A DNA stretch of 64,000 bases from contig JAAEOK010000036.1 of assembly GCA_024244705.1 (NCBI GenBank), forward strand, positions 1 to 64,000, written 5' to 3'. Under the pieces are notes generated by a model. It was not told the origin of the DNA. It saw only the letters and a program-made list of their open reading frames with translations, and did no database searches. Source of the stretch: Alphaproteobacteria bacterium. GTDB taxonomy: Bacteria > Pseudomonadota > Alphaproteobacteria > JAAEOK01. A program made the position numbers and the translations under genes. This document shows, piece by piece, positions 35,069 to 43,384 of this stretch. Each line of letters starts with the position of its first letter. Position 1 is the stretch's first letter.

Positions 35069-36429
35069 GCGACGATCCGGCGGACGACGGCGACCCGCTC
35101 TCCGGCGAGGATGACAGCCTTGGCGGTCGGGTTCGCCGTTATGCCCAGGTCGGCACCGCAGTCGGTACACTCGCGGCGCGCCTGGCCGGCCAGCGTTTCT
35201 TCGGCGTGTCGATCGACCGCGGCCTGCACGCCAAGGAGTTGACCACCGCGCTCGGCGGACTCAAGGGGCCGTTGATGAAGGTCGCTCAGTTGATGAGCAC
35301 GATCCCCGATATGCTGCCCGGCGAGTACGCCGAACAGTTCACCGAACTGCAGTCGAATGCCCCGGCCATGGGGTGGGTCTTCGTCCGCCGCCGCATGGCG
35401 ACCGAACTCGGTGGCGATTGGCAGAAGCGGTTTGCGTCATTCGGCCGCGAGGCCGCACGGGCGGCATCGCTCGGACAGGTCCATCGCGCCACAGGGCTCG
35501 ATGGGCGGCAGCTCGCGTGCAAGCTGCAATACCCCGACATGGCGTCGGTCGTCGAAGCCGACCTGCGGCAGCTCCGCATCATTTTCTCGATCTACGAGCG
35601 CTACGACAAGGCGGTGTCGACCGGTGAAATCCACAAGGAGATTTCGGCCCGCCTGCGCGAGGAATTGGACTACGCCCGAGAGGGCCGGCACATGCGGCTC
35701 TATCAGCTCATGCTGGCCAAGGAGCCGGGGGTCTTCGTGCCCGAACCGGTCGACGAGTTGTCGACCGACCGCCTGCTGACGATGACCTGGCTCGATGGCG
35801 AACCGCTGCTCGATTTCGTCGATTCCCACCAGGACATGCGCAATGCCGTCGCCTACAACATGTTCCGCGCCTGGTACGTGCCGTTCTACGATTACGGCGT
35901 GATCCATGGCGACCCGCATCTCGGCAACTACACCGCGCGCCGCGACGGCACGGTCAACCTGCTCGATTTCGGCTGTATCCGCGTCTTTCCCCCGTCCTTC
36001 GTCGGCGGCGTGATCGATCTCTATCATGCGTTGCGCGACGACGATCAGGACCTGGCGGTGCATGCATACGAGACTTGGGGTTTCCGCGATCTCGGCAAGG
36101 ACGTGATCGAAGTGCTCAACCTGTGGGCGCGGTTCGTCTACGCGCCGCTGATGGAGGACAAGGTGCGCCGCATTCAGGCCGAACAGGGCACCGTCTACGG
36201 CGCCCGAGTCGCCGAAAAGGTGCATAGCGAGCTGCGCCGGCTCGGCGGCGTCATGCCGCCGCGGGAGTTCGTCTTGATGGACCGCGCGGCGATCGGTCTC
36301 GGCTCGGTCTTCCTGCGCCTCAATGCGGAGATCAATTGGTACCGGATGTTCCACGAACTGATCGGCGACTTCGACCTTTCCGCCTTGGCGAAGCGTCAGA
36401 AATCCGCCTTGAAAAAGGTCGGGCTGTGA
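35065..36429 (+). CDS. ABC1/AarF (UbiB-like) atypical kinase
   Basis: A 454-residue protein of the ABC1/ADCK/UbiB family. The family's Lys-motif helix reads GPLMKVAQLMSTIPDMLP, with KVAQ at 72-75 in place of the usual KxGQ. The nucleotide-binding Lys is in RQLACKLQYPD, and the catalytic and metal residues are in IHGDPHLGNY and NLLDFGCIRVF. Members support ubiquinone biosynthesis or lipid homeostasis. COQ9, UbiX and this gene all lie in the window but not together. Translation is coupled to the upstream peptidase. Confidence 0.9.
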   Translation: MSDDPADDGDPLSGEDDSLGGRVRRYAQVGTAVGTLAARLAGQRFFGVSIDRGLHAKELTTALGGLKGPLMKVAQLMSTIPDMLPGEYAEQFTELQSNAPAMGWVFVRRRMATELGGDWQKRFASFGREAARAASLGQVHRATGLDGRQLACKLQYPDMASVVEADLRQLRIIFSIYERYDKAVSTGEIHKEISARLREELDYAREGRHMRLYQLMLAKEPGVFVPEPVDELSTDRLLTMTWLDGEPLLDFVDSHQDMRNAVAYNMFRAWYVPFYDYGVIHGDPHLGNYTARRDGTVNLLDFGCIRVFPPSFVGGVIDLYHALRDDDQDLAVHAYETWGFRDLGKDVIEVLNLWARFVYAPLMEDKVRRIQAEQGTVYGARVAEKVHSELRRLGGVMPPREFVLMDRAAIGLGSVFLRLNAEINWYRMFHELIGDFDLSALAKRQKSALKKVGL

Positions 36430-36469
36430 GCGGTTGGGCGTCGCGTCGCGACCGCAATCGTTGATCCCC

Positions 36470-36679
36470 ATGCGACGGCGCATCGTCGGTTTCCACCGTG
36501 ACGAGGACGGCCATTGGGTGGCCGACCTCGATTGCGGCCATGCCCGCCACGTTCGCCACCATCCGCCGATGGCCGAGCGCCCCTGGGTGCTGACCGAGGA
36601 TGGCCGCGAGGCCAAGATCGGCGCGGTCGTCGATTGCATAACCTGCGACGATGACGCAACGGGTGCCGGCGGGGATTGA
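36470..36679 (+). CDS. DUF3565 family protein
   Basis: A 69-residue protein, MRRRIVGFHRDEDGHWVADL, then CGHARHVRHHPP and RPWVLTEDGR, ending with a second Cys pair (DCITCDD). The Cys and His pattern suggests metal binding. The family is small, common in proteobacteria and uncharacterised. The internal ATG at 36470 matches the usual family N-terminus. Confidence 0.85.
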   Translation: MRRRIVGFHRDEDGHWVADLDCGHARHVRHHPPMAERPWVLTEDGREAKIGAVVDCITCDDDATGAGGD

Positions 36680-36714
36680 TCGCCTATGCGATGCTCCCGG
36701 CCTCCGCTCCCGTC

Positions 36715-37362
36715 TTAAGCTGGGATTTCCTTGCCGGCGATCATCGTTCCTTCGGTCAACGATCGTGCAACCTCGTCCGCCTCCGACACCCAGCCGAAAT
36801 GCGTCGCGATATCGTAGAGGCTTGATTCCTGTTCACGCGGTCCCGTCGCCGCGACACAGTCGTCCGGCACGACAATGCGGTAACCATGAAAGAACGCGTC
36901 GTGGGCGGTCGAGCGCACACAGATATTCGTAACCACCCCCATGACGACGACGGCGTCGACCTCCATGTCCTTCAAAGTGAGGTCGAGGTCGGTGTTGAAG
37001 AAGCCCGAAAAGCGTCGTTTGACGACGCGGATATCGCTGTCTTGTTGGTCCAGCGCGTCGACAATTTCGGCACCCCAGGTTCCTTCGATACAATGTGGTT
37101 CCCTTTTGAGAAACTCGCGGTCCCGCCGCATCTCGGGGCGGTGGCAATCATTGACGAACGCCACCGCGGCTCCACCCGCGCGAGCCGCAGCGATCACCGT
37201 ATTCTGAGGCCCGTAGAGCCGCTCCGCGCCGGGCAACACCATGGCGCCGCCTTCACTGCAAAAATCGTTGAGCATGTCGACCACGAGTATGGCCGTGTGA
37301 TGCGGCGACAGGATCAGTGTGTCATGGTCGTGACGATGAGCTGAAAAGGTGTCCTTCGGCAT
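36715..37362 (-). CDS. Isochorismatase-family cysteine hydrolase
   Basis: A 215-residue hydrolase of the nicotinamidase/isochorismatase fold. The catalytic triad is visible as D29 (LVVDMLNDF), K115 (VVKRRFSGF) and C148 (VVTNICVRSTAHDA), with the preceding cis-peptide region VVTN. Substrates in this family include nicotinamide, isochorismate, ureidoacrylate, carbamoyl compounds and others. Nothing nearby identifies the substrate. Confidence 0.88.
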   Translation of the reverse strand: MPKDTFSAHRHDHDTLILSPHHTAILVVDMLNDFCSEGGAMVLPGAERLYGPQNTVIAAARAGGAAVAFVNDCHRPEMRRDREFLKREPHCIEGTWGAEIVDALDQQDSDIRVVKRRFSGFFNTDLDLTLKDMEVDAVVVMGVVTNICVRSTAHDAFFHGYRIVVPDDCVAATGPREQESSLYDIATHFGWVSEADEVARSLTEGTMIAGKEIPA

Positions 37363-37674
37363 TTGCGTTCTCCCGACGGTTCCAGGACCGTAGTCTCATG
37401 CATATGCTTTTTGGGCTAGTTTGCGTTCTAAGTTTCAGCAAGGTGGCCTGCAATGGAGAAAGCGGTCTGGACTGATAGGCCGATGCTTCCCGAATAGCGC
37501 CTCCAACCGACCAAAGACGGTAGCAAATCCAACCCTTGAGGTCCATTTGACTCCTGGTTGGAACATGGCATGGCGATCTGGGGGCAGCCGTTGCCGAATG
37601 CGAGGACGCCCTATATACGTTGATTGCAGCCGCAGCCCACGGCGGATGACCGGAATCATGCCAAGTGAGAGACC
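37363..37674. other. Intergenic stretch, no recognisable gene
   Basis: The spacer lies between the divergent hydrolase gene and the glycosyltransferase-methyltransferase gene, and it presumably holds both promoters. A plus-strand frame at 37421-37678 has no recognisable product and no ribosome site. No clear repeat or structured element is seen. Confidence 0.4.
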
Positions 37675-39081
37675 ATGAGCGTGCATCGAATCTTCATCGG
37701 CTACGACCCGCGCCAGCCGCTCGCCTATAACGTCGCGCAATTCTCGATTGCGCAGCGCGCCAGCGAACCGGTTTCGATCAGCCCGCTGATGATCCGCCAA
37801 TTGCCGCTCACCCGCACCGGCCTGACCGCCTTCACGTTCAGCCGATTTCTCGTGCCGTGGCTCTGCGATTACGAGGGCTGGGCCCTGTTCATGGACTGCG
37901 ACGTCATCGTCCTCGGCGACATCACCGAGCTCTTCGCTTTGGCCGACGACCGCTACGATGTCATGGTCGTCAAGAACCCGCGCTATTTCGAATGGCCCTC
38001 GGTGGCACTGTTCAATTGTCCGCGGTGCCGCACGTTGACACCCGAGTTCGTCGAGGATCCGGCGAACGTCCCGCTCGATCTCAAGACCTGGATCGACGAG
38101 GAACGCATCGGCGACCTTCCCGAAACGTGGAACCATCTGGTCGGTTACGATCCGCCCAGAGAGGGAGTCAGGCTGGCCCATTTCACCCAGGGCGCGCCGT
38201 TCTGGCCAGAGGTCGAAGGCTGCGAGTTTGAACTCGAGTGGTTCCGCGACCATCGCCGTATGAATCATGTCGAGCCGTGGGCCAGCATCATGGCGAAGTC
38301 GGTCCATGCCGCGAACGCCGGGGGGAGGCGGGTGGCCAATCTTCAGCTGCCCGACGGCGGGCGAGCGGCGGAGGCGGACCGTCAAGGCGTCTCGGCGGTG
38401 CCGCGCATCCCAACTCCGATTTTCGACCCTGAGTTGAGCCGTCATTCACCGAGCCCGCGCTACCGGGAATTGATCGCGCTCTACCGTGAAATGCATGAAA
38501 TGGGCATGCCCGACCAGGGTCGATCGCCCGAGCAAACCTTCGACGGCGCCAGCCTCGGCACGCATGCCGCGCGCATCAAGACACTGGTCGACGCCCATCA
38601 CACCGAAACCCTGCTCGACTACGGTGCCGGCAAGGCCAATTCTTACGACAACATCCCGATCAAAGCTCTGGACGGCGAAGTATTTCAAGGTCTTCGCCAA
38701 TATTGGGGAATCGAAGATATCACCCTCTACGACCCCGCCTATGCACCCTACGACGCGGTCCCCGAGGGCCGCTTCGACGGCGTCATCTGTACCGACGTTC
38801 TCGAGCATTGCCCGGAACAGGATATGGGCTGGATCGTCGACGAACTGTTTGGCTATGCCAACAAATTCCTCTTCGCAAGCGTCGCCTGTTTCGCCGCGAA
38901 GAAGACGCTACCCACCGGCGAGAACTGCCACATTACGATCAAGGTGCCGGAATGGTGGACGGCGGTGTTTCGCGCCGCCGCCCGCAACTATCCCGATGTG
39001 CGTTGGACGCTGGCGCTCGGCGTCCCGACGCCGCGTGTCGATGCGGCCAATGAAGTCCAAGCGATCTTCGTCGACGGCTGA
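37675..39081 (+). CDS. Glycosyltransferase-methyltransferase fusion protein
   Basis: A 468-residue protein with two catalytic-looking halves. Residues 1-225 resemble a GT8-like nucleotide-sugar transferase: IFIGYDPRQPLAYNV, a FSRFLVPWL helix, and the metal-binding DCD at 74-76 in WALFMDCDVIVLGD. Residues 255-468 resemble a class I SAM-dependent methyltransferase: LDYGAGKAN at 314-322 as motif I and CTDVLEHCPEQD at 372-383. A Pro-rich linker around 240-255 joins them. It may glycosylate and methylate one acceptor. Neighbours do not identify it. Confidence 0.75.
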   Translation: MSVHRIFIGYDPRQPLAYNVAQFSIAQRASEPVSISPLMIRQLPLTRTGLTAFTFSRFLVPWLCDYEGWALFMDCDVIVLGDITELFALADDRYDVMVVKNPRYFEWPSVALFNCPRCRTLTPEFVEDPANVPLDLKTWIDEERIGDLPETWNHLVGYDPPREGVRLAHFTQGAPFWPEVEGCEFELEWFRDHRRMNHVEPWASIMAKSVHAANAGGRRVANLQLPDGGRAAEADRQGVSAVPRIPTPIFDPELSRHSPSPRYRELIALYREMHEMGMPDQGRSPEQTFDGASLGTHAARIKTLVDAHHTETLLDYGAGKANSYDNIPIKALDGEVFQGLRQYWGIEDITLYDPAYAPYDAVPEGRFDGVICTDVLEHCPEQDMGWIVDELFGYANKFLFASVACFAAKKTLPTGENCHITIKVPEWWTAVFRAAARNYPDVRWTLALGVPTPRVDAANEVQAIFVDG

Positions 39082-39100
39082 CGCCGCTACACGCAGCACA

Positions 39101-40765
39101 TCATGATGCGGTGACGGTCGCTGTTGGGTTTGCGGGAACTGCTGTCGATATGCCCAGATCGGGCGCGTCAGGCAACGAGAATATTTCGCGTTTGCCGCGT
39201 ACGCCACGGAGTTCGTGTTCGCCGAGGGAAACCAGCTCGTGGTCGACGCTGCCTGCAATGGCCGAAGAAAGCAGCACGGGAACGCCAAGCGGCTTGGTCA
39301 GCGCTTCGATCCGGGATGCTTCGTTGACCGCCGGACCGATGACCGTAAAGTCGAGCCGCCCGACGGTGCCGATATTGCCGAACGTCAGATCGCCACGATG
39401 CAGCCCGGTGCCGAAAACCAGTGGCGGCTCGCCGCCGGCCACACGTTCGAGATTGTTGGCCGCCATTCGGGCTTGGGCATCGCGGACCGCGGCGAGAGCC
39501 CGGGCGCCGGCTTCCGGATTGGGCGTGTCGGGGTCGGTGATCGGAAAAATCGCCAGCACCGCGTCGCCGATGAATTTCAGAACCTCGCCGCCATGGTCGA
39601 TGACCGCGCCGGCGACGGCGTCGAAATACTGATTGAGGGTCGCTAGAAAGTCCTCACGCGACAGCGATTCCGCCAGCGATGTCGAATTGCGCAAATCCGA
39701 AAACCAGATCACCGCATGCAGATTCTCCCCATCGCCGCGCTTGACGAGGCCGTTCATCACGCGCTCGCCCGCGTTGCGGCCGAGATAGGTTTTCATCAAC
39801 GTCATCGACGAAACGCGATGGGCATGGGCTTCGAGTTGCCGACTGAGACTCGGCAGAATCTCGTAAATTTGTCCCAAATCGTCGGTCGAAAATCCGCCGC
39901 GCCGATCCGAGACCAGGGTCATGATATTGACCTGTCCGTCCGAGAAACGCAGCGGCATGGCCACGTAATCGGTGGCGCCTTCTTCGACCAGATCGACCAG
40001 GACCGGATAGTCGAGCCGCGGGTCGTCCCCTTCGAGCCGGCGGCGGATGCCGCCTTCGCCGTTGAGGATCGCGGCGAACGGACTGTCCTGGAAGGCCGCG
40101 GTTTGGACCGCCTCGTGCGAGGCCTCGTACTCAGAAATTCCGTCGACACCGCGCTGCCACGTATAGCCGCGGGCCACCAATTGAGGGTTCAGGGTGCGCA
40201 CGAGCAGACGCAATCGCCACAGCGGAAATCCGTGTCTCACGAGGGCGTCTGCCAACCGCGCGACGAAATCCTTGGTCGTCTTCGCCTGCCAAGCTTCCTG
40301 AACCAGCCAATCGACGAACGGGTTGGATTTGGTCGACGAATCGTCGGCCGGTTGCTCGGCCAGCGCGCTGTCGCCGACGTACCAGGTGTCGACCGCGTTC
40401 CAGTCGAAGGCGATGTAGTCCTTGACCAATGCCGATTCGTCGAACGGCTCCTCATAACTCCAGGCGGCATTCGCGGCGGAACGGTCGCCGACGGTCAGCG
40501 TCCAATAGGAGGCGTCGCCCTTGAACGGGCAATTGGTGTGGTGGCTGCTGCGTTCCATGAGGTCCGTGCGGACGTCTTCGCGCGGGAAGTAATAGACCCA
40601 CGGCAGCCGGGTCTCGCGCATGACCAGAGACCGCTCGCTGTCGGCCACAACGGTGCCGTTGACCACCGCCCGCACGCGGCTGGCGGCGGGTTCGATGACC
40701 ACGCGATAGCCGGCGTGCGCCGGCTGCCGATCGGAGGCGGCGGCCATTTCCAAGACTTCCGGCAT
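39101..40765 (-). CDS. DUF427-domain adenylate/guanylate cyclase
   Basis: A 554-residue protein starting at ATG 40765 (MPEVLEMAAASD). Residues about 18-115 form a DUF427 domain with its signature SHHTNCPFKGDASYW and AWSYEEP. Residues 155-315 look GAF-like (YVAMPLRFSDGQVNIMTLVS). Residues 345-540 form a class III cyclase domain with metal-binding D357 (VIWFSDLRNSTSL) and D401 (KFIGDAVLAIF). It lacks membrane helices, so it is cytoplasmic. It probably makes cAMP under control of its N-terminal sensor region. It converges on the glycosyltransferase-methyltransferase gene. Confidence 0.85.
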   Translation of the reverse strand: MPEVLEMAAASDRQPAHAGYRVVIEPAASRVRAVVNGTVVADSERSLVMRETRLPWVYYFPREDVRTDLMERSSHHTNCPFKGDASYWTLTVGDRSAANAAWSYEEPFDESALVKDYIAFDWNAVDTWYVGDSALAEQPADDSSTKSNPFVDWLVQEAWQAKTTKDFVARLADALVRHGFPLWRLRLLVRTLNPQLVARGYTWQRGVDGISEYEASHEAVQTAAFQDSPFAAILNGEGGIRRRLEGDDPRLDYPVLVDLVEEGATDYVAMPLRFSDGQVNIMTLVSDRRGGFSTDDLGQIYEILPSLSRQLEAHAHRVSSMTLMKTYLGRNAGERVMNGLVKRGDGENLHAVIWFSDLRNSTSLAESLSREDFLATLNQYFDAVAGAVIDHGGEVLKFIGDAVLAIFPITDPDTPNPEAGARALAAVRDAQARMAANNLERVAGGEPPLVFGTGLHRGDLTFGNIGTVGRLDFTVIGPAVNEASRIEALTKPLGVPVLLSSAIAGSVDHELVSLGEHELRGVRGKREIFSLPDAPDLGISTAVPANPTATVTAS

Positions 40766-40870
40766 GGGCTCGATCCGTTCGAATGAATTTCGAAAAAGCG
40801 GGCAATACCGCGCCCGGTTACGGATCATAGATTGTGATCGGTTGGCGCTTTGTCCAGCGCCCAACGCGCC

Positions 40871-41131
40871 CTACTCGACCGGCGAATCCGCCGTCCGTCG
40901 CTCTTCTTCGGGGGTCTCGACCGCTTCGGTACCCTCCGCCGCTTCGGTACCCTCGGCTGCTTCGGTGCCCTCGACCGCTTCGGCGCCCTCGGCCGCTTCG
41001 GTGCCCTCACCGTCGTCGGCTCGGCGCTGCTCGGCGCGCGCGGCTTTGGCTTCGGCGCGCGCCGCCTTCTTGGCGGCCTTGGCCCGTTGGCGCTCCATTC
41101 TATCGAACTTGTAATTCGGTTTGCGTGCCAT
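40871..41131 (-). CDS. Small protein with basic N-terminus and acidic repeats
   Basis: An 86-residue protein. Residues 1-40 are strongly basic (MARKPNYKFDRMERQRAKAA, then Lys/Ala/Arg helix). Residues 42-71 hold five near-perfect copies of a six-residue acidic unit, EG(T/A)EA(A/V). The last part is acidic. The head looks conserved-like, while the tail is low complexity. It may be a nucleic-acid-associated or ribosome-associated small protein. No function is assigned. Confidence 0.6.
   Translation of the reverse strand: MARKPNYKFDRMERQRAKAAKKAARAEAKAARAEQRRADDGEGTEAAEGAEAVEGTEAAEGTEAAEGTEAVETPEEERRTADSPVE
40919..41008. repeat. Five 18-bp coding tandem repeats
   Basis: Five consecutive 18-base units encode the acidic hexapeptide repeats of the small protein above. 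Units differ at only a few positions, as expected of a minisatellite that can change copy number in frame. Confidence 0.8.
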
Positions 41132-41170
41132 TCCTTCTCCTACGACTTGTTCGAACTTTCGGCGGTCGCC

Positions 41171-41599
41171 CTATCTGTCCCGGCGCGCCGTAATCCGATT
41201 TTCCAATTGCTGACGGAATTCGTCCTCGATTTCCTGATATTGCCGCATTTGCGCCGAACTCAAGATCGGCCGAAGCTTGTTTTCCGTTCTTTCATTGATC
41301 CCGTGCAGCTGTTTGATGAGGTCCCATTTTTGCCTCAGGGTCATGTACTTGGCCGATTTCAGGTCGCCCTGGAGCCCGAAATTTCCCAACACCTTCTCGC
41401 GTTCCTGGACGCTGGCGACGAGGATGGGTCGGACTTTCGATTTCTGTTCCGGTGTCAGATCGAGCCGGTCCTTGGCATCCTGAAGCTGCGTCAGCAGTCC
41501 GTCGAGTGACTGAGACGCGCTCGGCAGAGCCGGCGCCAAGATCAAGGCGACCGCCAGCGCGACATATTTTATCGTGTGCAATGGCCGAAGGTGCGTCAT
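41171..41599 (-). CDS. Periplasmic Spy/CpxP-like LTxxQ protein
   Basis: A 142-residue exported protein. ATG 41599 opens a signal peptide (IKYVALAVALILAPALPSAS). The mature part is all helical with two LTxxQ-like motifs: LTPEQKSKVRPIL and LSSAQMRQYQEI. Spy and CpxP proteins are periplasmic chaperones or stress sensors. The motif spacing and length fit, though overall similarity is weak. Confidence 0.7.
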   Translation of the reverse strand: MTHLRPLHTIKYVALAVALILAPALPSASQSLDGLLTQLQDAKDRLDLTPEQKSKVRPILVASVQEREKVLGNFGLQGDLKSAKYMTLRQKWDLIKQLHGINERTENKLRPILSSAQMRQYQEIEDEFRQQLENRITARRDR

Positions 41600-41785
41600 T
41601 TCCTGCCTTCTCCTTGTGCCCATGATCGCGCGCCGAATTCACGACCGCATTGGCGCTGTCGCGCCCTATCGCCGGTCGGGCTTGAGTATATCCGTGCCAA
41701 GCCGTTTTTGCTGCTGTGATTTGCGCCTGGCGCATGAAGCCGGCGTGGCGCGCCCGAATTCGGCGGCGAACGTGGGGAAAGAATC

Positions 41786-41813
41786 AAAAACGCCCGCCAT
41801 CACGGACGGGCGT
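41786..41813 (-). terminator. Rho-independent terminator of rpsU
   Basis: On the minus strand, a 7-bp stem ACGCCCG/CGGGCGT with a 10-base loop is followed directly by TTTTT. It lies about 26 bases after the rpsU stop. Confidence 0.85.
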
Positions 41814-41839
41814 CCCGACGATGCTTTCCGACGAACGGT

Positions 41840-42043
41840 CTAATAGCCTTCGCGTTCCATTCGTTTGCGGGCCAGCTTGCGGGCGCGGCGAACCGCTTCC
41901 GCTTTTTCGCGGGCACGCTTTTCGGAGGGCTTCTCGTAACTGCGGCGGAGCTTCATTTCGCGAAAAATGCCTTCGCGCTGCATCTTCTTCTTGAGTGCGC
42001 GAAGGGCCTGATCGACATTGTTGTCGCGTACGATAACTTGCAC
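41840..42043 (-). CDS. rpsU: 30S ribosomal protein S21
   Basis: A 67-residue basic protein, [20 protein letters not shown], then [17 protein letters not shown] and a Lys/Arg-rich helix to the end. It matches S21 over its full length. The start is GTG at 42043, with GAGGTG 7 bases upstream. Longer upstream ATG frames add unrelated residues. S21 assists mRNA start selection on the 30S subunit. It is divergent from def-COQ9, and the rpsU/COQ9 neighbourhood recurs in alphaproteobacteria. Confidence 0.95.
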   Translation of the reverse strand: MQVIVRDNNVDQALRALKKKMQREGIFREMKLRRSYEKPSEKRAREKAEAVRRARKLARKRMEREGY

Positions 42044-42195
42044 GTCGAAACACCTCGTGAATTGTTCAAAGGCTGTTCGGACCACATCCCTTGAGGATGG
42101 GCGCGGTACATAACACACCGGCGTAGCCCTGTGAAGGGGGGAGTTCCCCGCGTCCGGCGCTTTATGTGGCGGCCGATAGGCCCTATATCCATGCC

Positions 42196-42756
42196 ATGGC
42201 GATCCTGAAAATAGCCCGCATGGGGTACCCCATCCTACGCCAATCGGCGCTGCCGGTGGACGACCCGTCGGCGCCCGAGGTCCACGCGCTTGTCGCCGAT
42301 ATGGAGACGACATTGCGCGATAGCGGGGGTATCGGGCTGGCCGCGCCGCAGGTCCATGTGCCCTTGCGTCTTGTCATCCTGGAGGTTCCGGCCGAACGGT
42401 CGGGTGAGGATGCGATCCCGCTGATGACATTGATCAATCCCGAAATCGACGTTCTGAGCGACGAGCAGGAGCTCGGCTGGGAGGGCTGTCTGTCACTCCC
42501 CGATATGATCGGCGCGGTCCCGCGTTACACGCACATCCGGTATCGGGCCACTGGATTGGATGGCGAAACGATCGACCGCGAAGCCCGCGGCTATCATGCC
42601 CGCGTTATCCAGCACGAATGCGATCACCTCGACGGCGTGCTGTATCCGATGCGTATGGCCGATTTGTCGTTGTTCGGCTATGTCGAGGAGTTGGAAAAGG
42701 GGCGAGGTGCCGCGCCCGATCCGGTGCCGGAGGAGGAACCAGATGACCGACCGTGA
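42196..42756 (+). CDS. def: Peptide deformylase
   Basis: A 186-residue metalloenzyme that removes the N-formyl group from new proteins. All three family motifs are present: GIGLAAPQ at 45-52, EGCLSLP with metal ligand C98, and QHECDHLDG with H140, catalytic E141 and H144. ATG 42196 gives the usual [14 protein letters not shown] start. Its 3' end overlaps the COQ9 gene by 14 bases. Confidence 0.95.
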   Translation: MAILKIARMGYPILRQSALPVDDPSAPEVHALVADMETTLRDSGGIGLAAPQVHVPLRLVILEVPAERSGEDAIPLMTLINPEIDVLSDEQELGWEGCLSLPDMIGAVPRYTHIRYRATGLDGETIDREARGYHARVIQHECDHLDGVLYPMRMADLSLFGYVEELEKGRGAAPDPVPEEEPDDRP

Positions 42757-43384
42757 TATCCAGAACGCGGCGCTTCTCGAGGCGACGCTCGCCCACGTCC
42801 CCTTTGACGGCTGGACGGCGGCGGCGCTGAAACATGGCGCCCGGACGCTCGGTTTGAGCCGCGCCGATGTGCTGATCGCCTTTCCCGGCGGCGCCATCGA
42901 CGCGCTCGAAGCATTCCTGCGCCGAGCGGACATTCACATGTTGGAGACGATGTCCGATCACGACCTCGATGCCATGCGCGTTCACGAGCGGGTCACCCTT
43001 GCGGTGCGGCTGCGCCTCGAAGCCAATGCGCCCTACCGAGAGGCCATTCGCCGCGGCCTATCGGTTTTGGCGCTGCCACAGAATATCGGGCTCGCCGCGC
43101 GCAGCCTCTATCGCACCGTCGACGCTATCTGGTACGCCGCCGGCGACCGCGCGACCGACTACAATTACTACACCAAGCGCATGCTCCTCGCTGGGGTCTA
43201 TAGTTCGACCCTGATCTACTGGCTCGACGATTCGTCGGACGATTTCGCCGACAGTTGGGCCTTTCTCGACCGGCGTATCAAGGACGTGGGGCAGGTTCCG
43301 AAGGCGATCGGTCGGATCAAGAAGCTGGTCGATGGCCTGCCCGATCCGTTCCGCATGATGCGGCCGCGCCCGAGCCGGCGTTAG
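42743..43384 (+). CDS. COQ9 family ubiquinone biosynthesis protein
   Basis: A 213-residue lipid-binding protein with the COQ9 fold. The N-terminal helix-turn-helix-like part is ATLAHVPFDGWTAAALKHGA. The C-terminal domain contains LPQNIGLAARSLYRTVDAIWYAAGD and the conserved DYNYYTKR. COQ9 presents ubiquinone intermediates to COQ7 in mitochondria, and bacterial members are alphaproteobacterial. A strong GGAGGAGG lies before ATG 42743 inside the end of def. Its stop overlaps the stop of the convergent purK gene. Confidence 0.93.
   Translation: MTDRDIQNAALLEATLAHVPFDGWTAAALKHGARTLGLSRADVLIAFPGGAIDALEAFLRRADIHMLETMSDHDLDAMRVHERVTLAVRLRLEANAPYREAIRRGLSVLALPQNIGLAARSLYRTVDAIWYAAGDRATDYNYYTKRMLLAGVYSSTLIYWLDDSSDDFADSWAFLDRRIKDVGQVPKAIGRIKKLVDGLPDPFRMMRPRPSRR

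Noticed and set aside
40919-41008. Possible CRISPR-like tandem repeat
   Set aside because: The units are contiguous, lack spacers, have an 18-bp period and lie in frame inside a coding sequence.
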